Assembly (NCBI RefSeq): GCF_011752995.1 | Contig: NZ_VWWL01000002.1 | Span: 186,001 to 250,000 of the forward strand | Length of the DNA stretch: 64,000 nucleotides | Source: Burkholderia sp. Ax-1724 | Lineage (GTDB): Bacteria; Pseudomonadota; Gammaproteobacteria; Burkholderiales; Burkholderiaceae | Reading direction: 5' to 3' | Shown: positions 38,354 through 47,029 of the stretch, one piece after another | How positions within the stretch are numbered: position 1 is the first letter of the stretch | Layout: every line of letters begins with the position of its first letter | The notes under the pieces: model-generated | Told to the model about the DNA's origin: nothing | Database searches by the model: none | The model's input: the letters and a program-made list of their open reading frames with translations, nothing else | Program-made: the position numbers and the translations under genes

Positions 38354-38746
38354 TTACGCCTCCGCGCGTGGATTGATCGCCAGCGCCTGCGCAACGCACG
38401 CGGCAGGTTTGGCCTGAATGAGTTCGACCGCGAGCCCGTCCGGCAAGCGCAGCCAGTTGCGTCCCTGCGGCATTTCGCCGACACCGAACGCCTGCGCCGC
38501 GGCGAGCGCGGCCTCGAGGTCCTCGCACATCACGCCGAGATGGCCGAGCCGGCCCTCGGGCCCGTCGAAGCGCGGCTCGTGAATGAACTGCAAGCCGCCG
38601 AGCGTCCAGTACTGACGCGGCGCCTCGCGCGTGCCGTCCACCTCGCGCATCGTCATGCCGAGGACTTCCTCGAAGAAGCGGATATGCCACTGGATATCCT
38701 TCACCCAGATCGCGACGTGCTCCAGATACGCTTTCGTGCCGCTCAT
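38354..38746 (-). CDS. VOC/glyoxalase-fold protein
   Basis: Protein of 130 residues from ATG 38746, overlapping the upstream stop by 4 bases. YLEHVAIWVKDIQWHIRFFEEVLGM is the first beta-alpha-beta module; LGHLGVMCEDLEAAL and LPDGLAVELIQ form the second, with candidate metal ligands His in LEHVA, His in LGHLG and Glu in VELI. Three bases separate it from the MaoC gene. It could be an epimerase, lyase or dioxygenase. Confidence 0.85.
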   Translation of the reverse strand: MSGTKAYLEHVAIWVKDIQWHIRFFEEVLGMTMREVDGTREAPRQYWTLGGLQFIHEPRFDGPEGRLGHLGVMCEDLEAALAAAQAFGVGEMPQGRNWLRLPDGLAVELIQAKPAACVAQALAINPRAEA

Positions 38747-39693
38747 GCCGCCGCTCCTGCTTTCTGGCGATCGGTCATGGCCCGTTCGATGCCCTTGATG
38801 CATGCCACGAGCGTCGAATTAACAGGAGTCGGCACGCCGAGACGTTGGCCCCAGCGCACGACCGCGCCGTTGATGAAGTCGATTTCGGTAACCGAACCTT
38901 TTTCCAGGCTTTGCAGCATCGAGGTCTTGAAGGCAAGCGGCAAACCTTCGGCGGCGAGCGTCCACGCCTCTTCCGCCCGGGTCATCGAAAGACGAATGCC
39001 GGCGGCCTTCGCCGCGGCCATGGCCTCTTCGATCGCGGCCAGCGCGGTCGCTTTCAGAACCAGCTCTTCGTAGAGTTGCCCATACGTCAGACCGGTAACG
39101 CCGGTGATCGCGCCGGTCGCGACGTTAATCAACAGCTTGTCCCACATCGTGCCGAGGATGTTGTCGCTGACCGTGGTCGTCAGGCCGGCGCTGTTGAACG
39201 CATCGGCGATGGCGCGGACCCGCTCCGTCACCTGGCCGTCGAGTTCGCCGATGATCGTCAGTTTTCCGCTCACGCCCGACTCGATATGTCCGGGCGCCTT
39301 CAGTACGCCGCCGACATAGGTCTTGCCCGCCAGCACACGCTCGCGGCCGACGATCTCGCTCAGCACGTCCTCATGGCCGAGGCCGTTCTGCAACGACAGG
39401 ACGAGCGTGTCGGGACCGACGAGGGCGAGCGCGCCGCGCATCGCCGAATCGGTATGGAAGGACTTGACCAGTACGATAACGAGGTCCACCGGTCCGACTT
39501 CGGCGGGGTTCATCGTGGCGCGGACCTTGACGCGGCGCGAGCCATTGGCGTCGTCGACTTGCAGGCCGTCGCGGCACATGGCCTCGACGTGCGCCGCAAA
39601 GCGGTCGACCAGCCACGTCTCGTGGCCGCCTTCGGTGAGTGCGGAGCCAATGGCGCAACCTAACGCACCGGCTCCCAGAAATGCGATCTTCAT
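38743..39693 (-). CDS. Ketopantoate reductase-family (2-dehydropantoate 2-reductase-like) protein
   Basis: Protein of 316 residues from ATG 39693, with GGAG upstream. N-terminal NADP loop FLGAGALGCAIGSAL, VDLVIVLVKSFHTDSA and catalytic Lys region NILGTMWDKLLINVATGAI. First gene of the cluster C operon. In such a setting it more likely reduces a 2-oxo acid of the pathway than ketopantoate. A binding element shared with the LysR/transporter promoter lies 47 bp upstream. Confidence 0.88.
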   Translation of the reverse strand: MKIAFLGAGALGCAIGSALTEGGHETWLVDRFAAHVEAMCRDGLQVDDANGSRRVKVRATMNPAEVGPVDLVIVLVKSFHTDSAMRGALALVGPDTLVLSLQNGLGHEDVLSEIVGRERVLAGKTYVGGVLKAPGHIESGVSGKLTIIGELDGQVTERVRAIADAFNSAGLTTTVSDNILGTMWDKLLINVATGAITGVTGLTYGQLYEELVLKATALAAIEEAMAAAKAAGIRLSMTRAEEAWTLAAEGLPLAFKTSMLQSLEKGSVTEIDFINGAVVRWGQRLGVPTPVNSTLVACIKGIERAMTDRQKAGAAA

Positions 39694-39740
39694 GCGGGTC
39701 TCCGTGATAGTGAGACCACGATACGATTCCCGCGTCATGC

Positions 39741-39771
39741 GCGCAATGCAATGAAATCAATGACGTCATTG
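39741..39771 (-). promoter_or_regulatory. Putative LysR-regulator binding element, copy 2, with overlapping palindrome
   Basis: Read on the minus strand, 39741-39763 matches the element at 33041-33063 in 20 of 23 positions. Overlapping it, CAATGACGTCATTG at 39758-39771 is a perfect 14-bp palindrome. Located 47-78 bp upstream of the ketopantoate-reductase-like gene, a normal activator position. Confidence 0.5.
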
Positions 39772-39826
39772 CGAACGGCAATACAGGTCGAACGGCATGA
39801 CGCCTTTGCGTTCACGGCCGAGGCAT

Positions 39827-39856
39827 AAAAAAAGGCAACGCGTCACGCGTTGCCTT
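39827..39856 (-). terminator. Rho-independent terminator after the YeeE/YedE gene
   Basis: Stem AAGGCAACGCG / CGCGTTGCCTT with a 3-nt loop (39832-39856). On the minus strand it is followed by a run of seven T (39827-39833 complement). It ends the transcript of the gene at 39894-41120. Confidence 0.85.
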
Positions 39857-39893
39857 CCTGATTACACCGGCAAATAGAGGTCGCAGCCCCCGC

Positions 39894-41120
39894 TCAACAA
39901 CCCGTCTGCTTCACGCGCTCGACCGCGAGCCCGAAGGCCGGACGCAGCTTCGTGCCGACCACGTTGCCGAAAAATGCCGCGACGAGCCAGAGCCAGCCAT
40001 GCAGGCTGCCCGACACGATACCGCTGAAATACGCGCCGATATTGCAGCCATACGCGAGGCGCGCGCCATAGCCGAGCAGCAGCCCGCCGACGATGGCGGC
40101 GATCAGCGAGCGCAAAGGCAGACGCCATACCGGCGCGTAGCGGCCGGCGAGCGAAGCGGCAACCATCGCGCCGATTACGATGCCGATGTCCATCACGGAC
40201 TTCACGTCGTGGCTGATCGGCGCGGCCAGGGCGGCCGCGTTCGGGCCGGTGCTCCACACCGGCCAGCTTGCGACGTCGATGCCCAGCGCGGAGAACGCCT
40301 TGGCGCCCCACAGCGCGAACGCCGACGTGATGCCCCAGGGGTGGCCCGACAACGCGAGCGTCACGAAATTGAGGATCGCCAGCACGACACCACCGGCGAG
40401 CAGCGGCCACGGGCCATGCAGCCACGGCGACGCGTTCGGCGCGCGATCCACGTCGCTCACGAGATGGCCGTGACGGCGCTTCTCGATCAGCACGGTCAGC
40501 GCGGCGATCGCCGCGAACACCACGAGATTCAGCGCGATCGCCGGACCGACGCCGAGCGTCTTCACGAGCGAGATCGGCTGGAGATGCGGCAGCGCGGACC
40601 AGAACGGCATGTGCGCGGTGCCGACCACCGAGCCGACGATAAACGCGATCAGCGTGACCACCATCCGCGTGCTGCCGCCGCCGACGGTGTACAGCGTGCC
40701 GGACGCACAGCCGCCGCCGAGCTGCATGCCAACGCCGAAAATGAACGCGCCTATCACGACCGAGGTGCCGGGGGGCGACACTTCGCCGACAACCGCATGA
40801 CCGAACAGCGTGCCGGCAGACAGCGCGGGGAAGAACAGCAGCACGCCGATTGCGAGCATCAGCATCTGCGCGCGCAGGCCGGCGCCGCGGCCGTCGGCGA
40901 TGAAGACCCGCCATGCGGACGTGAAGCCGAACGCGGCGTGATAGAGCGTGACGCCAAGCAGCGCGCCGAGGACGTACAGCGCGGCCTGCGTCACGCTGAC
41001 GGTCTGCGCGAGATAGACGGCACCGATCACGACGAGCGCAAGCGCGACGGCGAGCGGCTTCGGATTGATGTTGACGAGACGGCGGGGCGCGCCGCCGAAC
41101 GGCGTGGATAGATCGGACAT
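39894..41120 (-). CDS. YeeE/YedE-family (TsuA-type) sulfur-compound transporter
   Basis: Protein of 408 residues from ATG 41120. It contains two YeeE/YedE repeats with multiple membrane segments. The conserved Cys motifs of thiosulfate carriers are visible: GGGCASGTLYTVGGGS in the first half and LAYGCNIGAYFSGIVSG near the C-terminus. The protein resides in the inner membrane and likely imports thiosulfate or a related sulfur species. It is monocistronic, with a clear terminator. Confidence 0.88.
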   Translation of the reverse strand: MSDLSTPFGGAPRRLVNINPKPLAVALALVVIGAVYLAQTVSVTQAALYVLGALLGVTLYHAAFGFTSAWRVFIADGRGAGLRAQMLMLAIGVLLFFPALSAGTLFGHAVVGEVSPPGTSVVIGAFIFGVGMQLGGGCASGTLYTVGGGSTRMVVTLIAFIVGSVVGTAHMPFWSALPHLQPISLVKTLGVGPAIALNLVVFAAIAALTVLIEKRRHGHLVSDVDRAPNASPWLHGPWPLLAGGVVLAILNFVTLALSGHPWGITSAFALWGAKAFSALGIDVASWPVWSTGPNAAALAAPISHDVKSVMDIGIVIGAMVAASLAGRYAPVWRLPLRSLIAAIVGGLLLGYGARLAYGCNIGAYFSGIVSGSLHGWLWLVAAFFGNVVGTKLRPAFGLAVERVKQTGC

Positions 41121-41483
41121 GATGAGCGGAGACGGACGCGCCCATCGCGTGCGCACAGCACACCGCTGGCGGGTCAACCGGGCGGTCGCTGCGCGGGCGA
41201 AAAGCCGCGACAAATCGTTTTAGAAGAAGTCCGTGAGTATACCGAAATGTCACGTTGCGGCCGGCGCACGCCACGGCGCCGCGTTCCTCGACGGCGCAAC
41301 CGCGCGCGCCGCCCCATGAGCCTGAGAAGCTTGCTGCACGGGGCCTGGCGAGAATCGACGCCATTTCTGGCGGTCGCTTAATAACCCGTTGTCATAGCGA
41401 CATTTCGAATCTGCCTTAAAACAGCCATGTTTCAGGGCCGATTTTTCAGAGGCAATTCCCTCCTCTTCCCCGGAAGCCGTCGT
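41121..41483. other. Gene-free stretch upstream of the YeeE/YedE gene
   Basis: No supported gene in 363 bp. It contains the YeeE/YedE promoter region and a distant inverted pair, CGAAATGTC (41243-41251) and GACATTTCG (41399-41407), whose meaning is unclear. Confidence 0.4.
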
Positions 41484-42218
41484 TTATTCGAGCGGCGCAA
41501 CCGAAGCGCCTACAATGCGATGGCGTTCCAGTGCCTGCGCGACGAACCCGCTGCGTTTCATCTCTTCGACAAACTCGCGTAATTCCTCGGCCGCCCGTTC
41601 TCCCCGGCTCTTTGCGACGCCCATTGCCTGCCGGATCACCATGAAACGCTCGTCGAGCAAGCGCAGTCCGCTGGTTTTCGCGGCATCGGCTTCGAGTTGC
41701 TGCCTGACGCCGGCGGCCACTTCAAGCGTTTGTTCGAGGAAGGTTTGGACCACCGTGGGCGAAGTCGGCGCACGCACGATCTGCGCGGCTTTCAGTTCCC
41801 GCGTGAGGAACAGGTCGTAGGCGCTGCCCTTGCCGACCGCCACCCGGTTATGCGGATAATCGACATCGGCATTGGAGCGGATCGGCGAAGCCTCGCGTAC
41901 GAGATAGACCCCTTCAATCAGCACGTACGGCGCGGTAAACGCAATGGTTTCGCCGCGCTTCGGGTCCACGGCGAAAAAGCCGAAGTCCGCGCGCTCGTCG
42001 CTGACGGCCTCCACGGACTTGCCCGCCGCGTCGAACACGACGAGTTCGAGCGGCACACCGAGGCGTTGCGCGAACGCGCGCGCGAGATCGACCGATACGC
42101 CGGCCGGCTCGCCCGACTGCGGACTCAGGTTGGCGAGAATCGGATTGCCGAGATTGATGGACGCACGCAGCGTTCCGGTGGGCGCGAATGCCTTGACGAT
42201 GGCGGAATCGATATTCAT
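41484..42218 (-). CDS. Family 3 (amino-acid type) solute-binding-domain protein without signal peptide
   Basis: Protein of 244 residues: GTLRASINLGNPILA, GVSVDLARAFAQRLGVPLEL, ERADFGFFAVDPKRGETIAF and GVYLVREASPI are the typical SBP_bac_3 blocks. The ATG at 42218 overlaps the GntR gene stop by 4 bases, and sequence upstream in this frame is not signal-peptide-like. It should therefore be cytosolic. Cytosolic binding-protein folds can be enzymes (cyclohexadienyl-dehydratase-like) or ligand sensors. No permease is adjacent. It is transcribed with aconitase and the GntR regulator. Confidence 0.8.
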   Translation of the reverse strand: MNIDSAIVKAFAPTGTLRASINLGNPILANLSPQSGEPAGVSVDLARAFAQRLGVPLELVVFDAAGKSVEAVSDERADFGFFAVDPKRGETIAFTAPYVLIEGVYLVREASPIRSNADVDYPHNRVAVGKGSAYDLFLTRELKAAQIVRAPTSPTVVQTFLEQTLEVAAGVRQQLEADAAKTSGLRLLDERFMVIRQAMGVAKSRGERAAEELREFVEEMKRSGFVAQALERHRIVGASVAPLE

Positions 42219-43150
42219 AAGGTCGTGGCGGATTGAACCGTGTGTTGATCCTCCGGCGCCGAGCCGAGGATTTCCTGGATGCTCGCCAGAGCCTCCAGCG
42301 TATGCAAAAGGTGCTGGCGTAATGCTTCGGATGCCTCTTCGTTGCGCTCGCGCTCCAGCAGTTCGAGCACGTGCAGATGCTGCCTGGCATGCTCCACATA
42401 GCGCTTGCGATGCTGCATCGAACGGTACGAGATCAGCCGGCGCACCCGGTTGACACGGCGAATGGTGTCGATAAAAAAACTGTTGCCCGACGCCTCGACG
42501 AGCGATTCGTGAAAGCGCACGCCGCGCTCGTGCAACTGATCGGCGGTATCGGTTTCGATGCCGCCCGCGAGCAGATGCTTTTCGACCTCGCGGCAACGTT
42601 CGAGCACCTTGCGCTCGAGCCGGTAGCCGGGTTCGAGCAGCGCCGCCGGCTCCAGCGCGAGACGCAGCCGGTAAGACTTGAGCAGGCTGTCGGGCGTCGT
42701 GAGCATGGGCGAGAATTCCCAGCCGTAACCGGGCTTGCGCTCTGCCCAGCCCTCCTGCGCAATCCGGTTCAATAGCGCGCTCAATTGCGCGCCCGTGAGA
42801 CCGTAGCGCGTGCGGATCATCTGCTCGGATACAACGTCCGGCAGTTCCCCTTTGAGGCGATCGTCGGCGATCTGGAAATAGACGCTCGTCACGATGCCGG
42901 TCCCGGCGAGACCCAGTTCGCTGACCACGTCGGCCAAGGGATCGACGAGCGGCCGCGCCACGAAGAAGCCGCGATTTTTCTCGCGCGTCAGCACGCCCTT
43001 CTCGTGCAGCAGCGCGAGCGCTTCGTTCACGGGCGAGCGCGACACGCGAAGCCGGTCGGCCAGCATCTGCGCGGGCAGATGCGCGCCGGCTTCGAGCCCT
43101 TCGTTGCTGATCAGTTCGAGTATCTGGGTGGCAATGGAGCGGTCGATCAT
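42215..43150 (-). CDS. GntR-family regulator with second winged-helix-like segment and FCD domain
   Basis: Protein of 311 residues, longer than usual FCD GntR proteins (about 230). Residues about 5-65 form the GntR wHTH (HLPAQMLADRLRVSRSPVNE, ALALLHEKGVLTREK). Residues about 105-150 form a second winged-helix-like unit (MIRTRYGLTGAQLSALLNRI, AQEGWAERKPGYGWEF). The FCD-type helical domain follows (SYRLRLALEPAALLEPGY). It sits between the aconitase and binding-protein-like genes on one strand, 30 bp after aconitase. Confidence 0.85.
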   Translation of the reverse strand: MIDRSIATQILELISNEGLEAGAHLPAQMLADRLRVSRSPVNEALALLHEKGVLTREKNRGFFVARPLVDPLADVVSELGLAGTGIVTSVYFQIADDRLKGELPDVVSEQMIRTRYGLTGAQLSALLNRIAQEGWAERKPGYGWEFSPMLTTPDSLLKSYRLRLALEPAALLEPGYRLERKVLERCREVEKHLLAGGIETDTADQLHERGVRFHESLVEASGNSFFIDTIRRVNRVRRLISYRSMQHRKRYVEHARQHLHVLELLERERNEEASEALRQHLLHTLEALASIQEILGSAPEDQHTVQSATTL

Positions 43151-43180
43151 CTCAGTCGGTCAGGTTCGCCGCGCGGGAGC

Positions 43181-45823
43181 TCAGTCTGCGCCCCTGCCGC
43201 GCGCGAGGTTGTTTTGCAGGATCAGCGGAATTACGCCGCCCGAACGCAGCAGCCTGCATTCGAGGCGCGTCTCCACGGCCGCGCGCACGTCGATCGCCTC
43301 GACGCGGCCGTCGGCACGCACGATACGCACGGGCACCGTGCAGCGCGGCGTGATCGTGGCGGCGTCCGCTGCGACTTCGAGCATATCACCCGGCCCGAGC
43401 GCGAGGGTGTCCGGATGGATGCCGGGCGCGAAACGCAGCGGCAGGATGCCCATGCCGATCAGATTCGAGCGATGGATGCGCTCGAAGCTCGCGGCCAGCA
43501 CCGCGCGAATACCCAGGAGCCGCTGCCCCTTCGCGGCCCAGTCGCGCGACGAGCCCGTGCCGTAGCGTTCACCCGCGACGAGCACGACGGCATCGCCCGC
43601 GTCCGCATAGCGCCTGGCGGCCTCATGAATCGGCAGCACTTCGCCGCTCGGCACGTGCAGCGTGTGAGCAACCGGCATGCCGGGCTTGAGCCGGTTCACC
43701 AGCGTCTTGCTGTAGAACGCCGCACGCATCATCACTTCCCAGTTGCCGCGGCGCGAGGCGAACACGTTCAGGTCGTTGCGGTCGTCGCCGCGCGAGACGA
43801 GAAAATCGGCGACGAAGCTGTCTTTCGGAATCGCGCTCGCCGGCGAGATGTGGTCGGTCGTGATGTCGTCGCCGAGCACGAGCAACGGATACGCGCGATA
43901 GTGGCCGAGCTGGCTGCCCTGATCGATGGCCGCGAACGGCGGCCGGCGTAAAGCCGTCGACGCCGGATTCCACGGAAAGCGCGCGCCCGATGGCGCTTCG
44001 AGTTCGTGCCATGCCGGATTGCGGCTCGCCACGGCAAACGCGCGGGGGTAGTCCTCGGGGTCGGCCGCCTGCTCGACGAGCGCGGCCACCTCCTCGCGCG
44101 TCGGCCACAGATCGCGCAGCAGGACCGGCGTACCGTCGGCCGCGCATTGCACGGGCTCGCGGCTCAGGTCGGTTTCGGCATTGCCCGCAAGGGCGAACGC
44201 GACCACGAGCGGCGGCGACATGATGAAGCCGAGATCGAGATCGGGGTGAATGCGTCCCGCGAAATTGCGGTTGCCCGAGAGCACGGCGACGGGATAGATG
44301 CGGCCTTCGGCCTGCGACGCGCGCACGCTTTCGGTGAGCGGCCCCGAGTTGCCGATGCAGGTCGTGCAGCCATAGCCGACGATGTCGAAGCCCACGGCGG
44401 AAAGATCGTCGATCAGACCGGCACGTTCCAGATACGCAGCGGCGGCCGGCGATCCGGGTGCCAATGAGGTCTTGATCCACGCCGGCACCGCAAGGCCTTT
44501 CGCGCGTGCCTTGCGCGCCACGAGCCCGGCGGCGATCAGCAAGGCGGGATCGGACGTGTTCGTGCAACTCGTGATCGCCGCGATCGCCACGGGGTGACGC
44601 GGCATCGGCTCGTGCGGCGCTTTCGATCCGCCTTCCGGCTTGAAGCCGAGCTTCGCGAGCGCGGCGGGCAATGCCGAGTAATCGAGCAGATCCTGCGGGC
44701 GGCGCGGGCCGGCCACGTGCATGCCGATGCTGGCGAGATCGATGTCGATCGTGCGCGTGTAGCGCGGCGCGGCCTCGGGATCGAACCACAGGCCGGCCGC
44801 GCGCGTGAACGCCTCGACCAGTTGCATGGCTTGCGCTGTGCGATGCGTCGCGTGCAGGTATTCGAGCGTACGTGCGTCCACGGGGAAAAAGCCCGTCGAT
44901 GCGCCGTACTCCGGCGCCATGTTCGCCACGACCGAGCGTTCGCCCGCGCCGAGCGTCGACACGCCCAGCCCGAAGAACTCGACGAACTCGCCCGAGACGC
45001 CGATCGCGCGCAGCCGCTGCGTGACCGTCAGCGCGAGATCGGTGGCGAGCACGCCCGGCCGCAGCGCGCCCGTGAGACGCACGCCGATCACATCGGGAAT
45101 GCGCTGCATTACCGGCATGCCGAACATCACCGTCTGCGCTTCGAGGCCGCCCACGCCCCAGCCGAGCACGCCGATGCCGTTGATCATCGGCGTATGGCTG
45201 TCCGTGCCGATCAGCGTGTCGGGCACGGCCCACGGCTCGCCGTCGCGCGTGACGCGCGTCACCACCGTCGCGAGCTGCTCCAGGTTGATCGTATGCATGA
45301 TCCCCGTGCCCGGCGGATGGATGCGCACGCCCGTCAAGGCCTGCGAAGCCCAGCGCAGAAAGCGGTAACGCTCCGCGTTGCGGCGCAGTTCGAGCGCGAG
45401 ATTCCGCGGCGCGGCGTCGGGCTTGCCGAAGTACTCGACCGCGAGCGAATGATCGACCGACGAATCGACCGGCAACACGGGATTGAGCGCGGCGGGGTCC
45501 GCGCCCGCCTCGGCCAGCGCGTCGCGCATCGCCGCGATGTCGACCAGCGCGGGCGTGCTCGTCGTGTCGTGCATCAGCACGCGGTTGGGCTGGAACGCGA
45601 TTTCGTGCTCGCTGGTGGCGCGCTCGCGCCACGCGAGGATCGCGGCGACCGCCTGAGCGCGCTCTTCGCCATCCGTATTACGAATCACGTTTTCGAGCAG
45701 CAGGCGCAGCACGACGGGCAGTTCGCGCAGCTGCGCGCCGAACATGCCGGGCAGATCGACGAAACGCAAGCTCGCGCCGCCCGCGTCGAGATGGGAGATG
45801 AGGGGGGTGTCGGTGTTTTCCAT
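43181..45823 (-). CDS. acnA: Aconitate hydratase, AcnA type
   Basis: Protein of 880 residues with the iron-sulfur cluster Cys pair in GYGCTTCIGNSGPL and a third ligand Cys in AITSCTNTSDP, plus swivel-domain residues GERYGTGSSRDWAAKGQ. Length suits AcnA (about 890-900). The start is ambiguous: ATG 45823 or upstream in-frame ATGs (45844, 45889), none with a good ribosome-binding site. Genes following on the strand (GntR, binding-protein-like) suggest a specialised, regulated copy for a tricarboxylate or related hydroxy acid, not necessarily the housekeeping enzyme. Confidence 0.92.
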   Translation of the reverse strand: MENTDTPLISHLDAGGASLRFVDLPGMFGAQLRELPVVLRLLLENVIRNTDGEERAQAVAAILAWRERATSEHEIAFQPNRVLMHDTTSTPALVDIAAMRDALAEAGADPAALNPVLPVDSSVDHSLAVEYFGKPDAAPRNLALELRRNAERYRFLRWASQALTGVRIHPPGTGIMHTINLEQLATVVTRVTRDGEPWAVPDTLIGTDSHTPMINGIGVLGWGVGGLEAQTVMFGMPVMQRIPDVIGVRLTGALRPGVLATDLALTVTQRLRAIGVSGEFVEFFGLGVSTLGAGERSVVANMAPEYGASTGFFPVDARTLEYLHATHRTAQAMQLVEAFTRAAGLWFDPEAAPRYTRTIDIDLASIGMHVAGPRRPQDLLDYSALPAALAKLGFKPEGGSKAPHEPMPRHPVAIAAITSCTNTSDPALLIAAGLVARKARAKGLAVPAWIKTSLAPGSPAAAAYLERAGLIDDLSAVGFDIVGYGCTTCIGNSGPLTESVRASQAEGRIYPVAVLSGNRNFAGRIHPDLDLGFIMSPPLVVAFALAGNAETDLSREPVQCAADGTPVLLRDLWPTREEVAALVEQAADPEDYPRAFAVASRNPAWHELEAPSGARFPWNPASTALRRPPFAAIDQGSQLGHYRAYPLLVLGDDITTDHISPASAIPKDSFVADFLVSRGDDRNDLNVFASRRGNWEVMMRAAFYSKTLVNRLKPGMPVAHTLHVPSGEVLPIHEAARRYADAGDAVVLVAGERYGTGSSRDWAAKGQRLLGIRAVLAASFERIHRSNLIGMGILPLRFAPGIHPDTLALGPGDMLEVAADAATITPRCTVPVRIVRADGRVEAIDVRAAVETRLECRLLRSGGVIPLILQNNLARGRGAD

Positions 45824-45863
45824 AACTGTATTTTTGCACTTCATATAGTCAAAATGCAATCCA

Positions 45864-46973
45864 GTGGAAACCCGCAATACGAGGCACACCGTTTTGAAAC
45901 AAAAGACCCCCCTGTTTGCTTATGTCGGTTCGCGCACGACGCGCGAGCGCAACGCCCGCGGCGACGGCATCAGCGTCTATCAGGTCGAGACGCAGACCGG
46001 CGCGCTGACGCTCGTGCAGCTCGTCAAGGACCTGGTGAACCCGTCGTTCCTTGCGCTGAGCCGGAACGGCGAGCATCTCTACAGCGTGCATGGCGACATG
46101 AGCGACATCAGCGCGTTCAGCGTGGACAAGGCGAGCGGCAAGCTCACGTTCCTCAATCGCCAGAGCACCGAAGGCAACAATCCCGTGCATCTCGCAATCG
46201 ATCCGGGCGGCCGCTACGTGGTCGTGTCCAATCACATCGGCGCGAGCCTCGCGGTGCTGCCCATCGCCGCCGACGGCTCGCTCGAACCGCTCACACAGCT
46301 CGTGCAGCTGGACGGCCCCATCGGTCCGCATCGCATCGAACAGAAGCAGGCGAAACCGCACTTCAATCCGTTCGCGCCGGACGGGCGCTTCGTGATCGTT
46401 CCGGACAAGGGACTCGACCGCACATTCTCGTTCCGCTTCGAAAACGGCCGGCTCACGCCCGCCGCGACACCCTTCGTCGCGGCTCGCGAGGGCGCGGGGC
46501 CGCGCCATATCGCGTTCCATCCGGATGGCCGCCATGCGTGGGTCGTCAACGAACTCGATTCGACGGTTACGGCGTATGGCTACGATGCGGCCAACGGCTC
46601 GCTCACGCCGCGGCAGGTGCTGTCGAGTCTGCCGGATACCTGCACGGGCAATAGCCGCGCGGCGGAAATCGAAGTCGATCCCACGGGCCGCTTCGTCTAT
46701 GCGTCGAACCGCGGTGACGACAGCATTGCCGTGTTCGGCATTGATGCGTCGAATGGCCGGCTGCGCTTTCTGCATGCCGTCCCCACGCAAGGCAAGACGC
46801 CCCGCTTCATGACGGCCACACCCGATGGCCGCTTCATGTACGTGCTCAACGAGGACAGCGACACCATCGTCGTGTTCTCCGTCGATGCGTACTCAGGCGG
46901 CCTCGCGCCGACCGGCTTCGTTGCCTCGTCGGGCAGCCCGGTCTGCCTGGTGTTCTCGCCGCCCCACGCCTGA
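45864..46973 (+). CDS. Lactonase-family seven-bladed beta-propeller protein (6-phosphogluconolactonase YbhE type)
   Basis: About 369 residues with repeated propeller blades: LALSRNGEHLYSVHGDMSDIS, LAIDPGGRYVVVSNHIGASLAVLP, IAFHPDGRHAWVVNELDSTV, DPTGRFVYASNRGDDSIAVF. No signal peptide is evident. The start is ambiguous: GTG 45864 or TTG 45894 (GAGG upstream, protein beginning LKQKTPLFAYVGSR). It is divergent from acnA with only 40 bp between. Likely hydrolyses a sugar-acid or related lactone. Confidence 0.85.
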   Translation: METRNTRHTVLKQKTPLFAYVGSRTTRERNARGDGISVYQVETQTGALTLVQLVKDLVNPSFLALSRNGEHLYSVHGDMSDISAFSVDKASGKLTFLNRQSTEGNNPVHLAIDPGGRYVVVSNHIGASLAVLPIAADGSLEPLTQLVQLDGPIGPHRIEQKQAKPHFNPFAPDGRFVIVPDKGLDRTFSFRFENGRLTPAATPFVAAREGAGPRHIAFHPDGRHAWVVNELDSTVTAYGYDAANGSLTPRQVLSSLPDTCTGNSRAAEIEVDPTGRFVYASNRGDDSIAVFGIDASNGRLRFLHAVPTQGKTPRFMTATPDGRFMYVLNEDSDTIVVFSVDAYSGGLAPTGFVASSGSPVCLVFSPPHA

Positions 46974-47029
46974 CACACCTTTCCGATTCACGCGAAGCCT
47001 GGCGGACTCGGCCGCCAGCGGAGAAAGCC

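Noticed and set aside
39862..41364. 500-codon minus-strand frame overlapping the YeeE/YedE gene
   Set aside because: Arg/Ala-rich antisense-type frame; the other frame has clear membrane segments and conserved Cys motifs.
41243..41407. Inverted pair CGAAATGTC / GACATTTCG 147 bp apart
   Set aside because: Nine-base inverted words at this distance occur by chance and no element between them is evident.
43623..45632. 669-codon frame within acnA
   Set aside because: Out-of-frame shadow of a high-G+C gene; Arg-rich, no domain.
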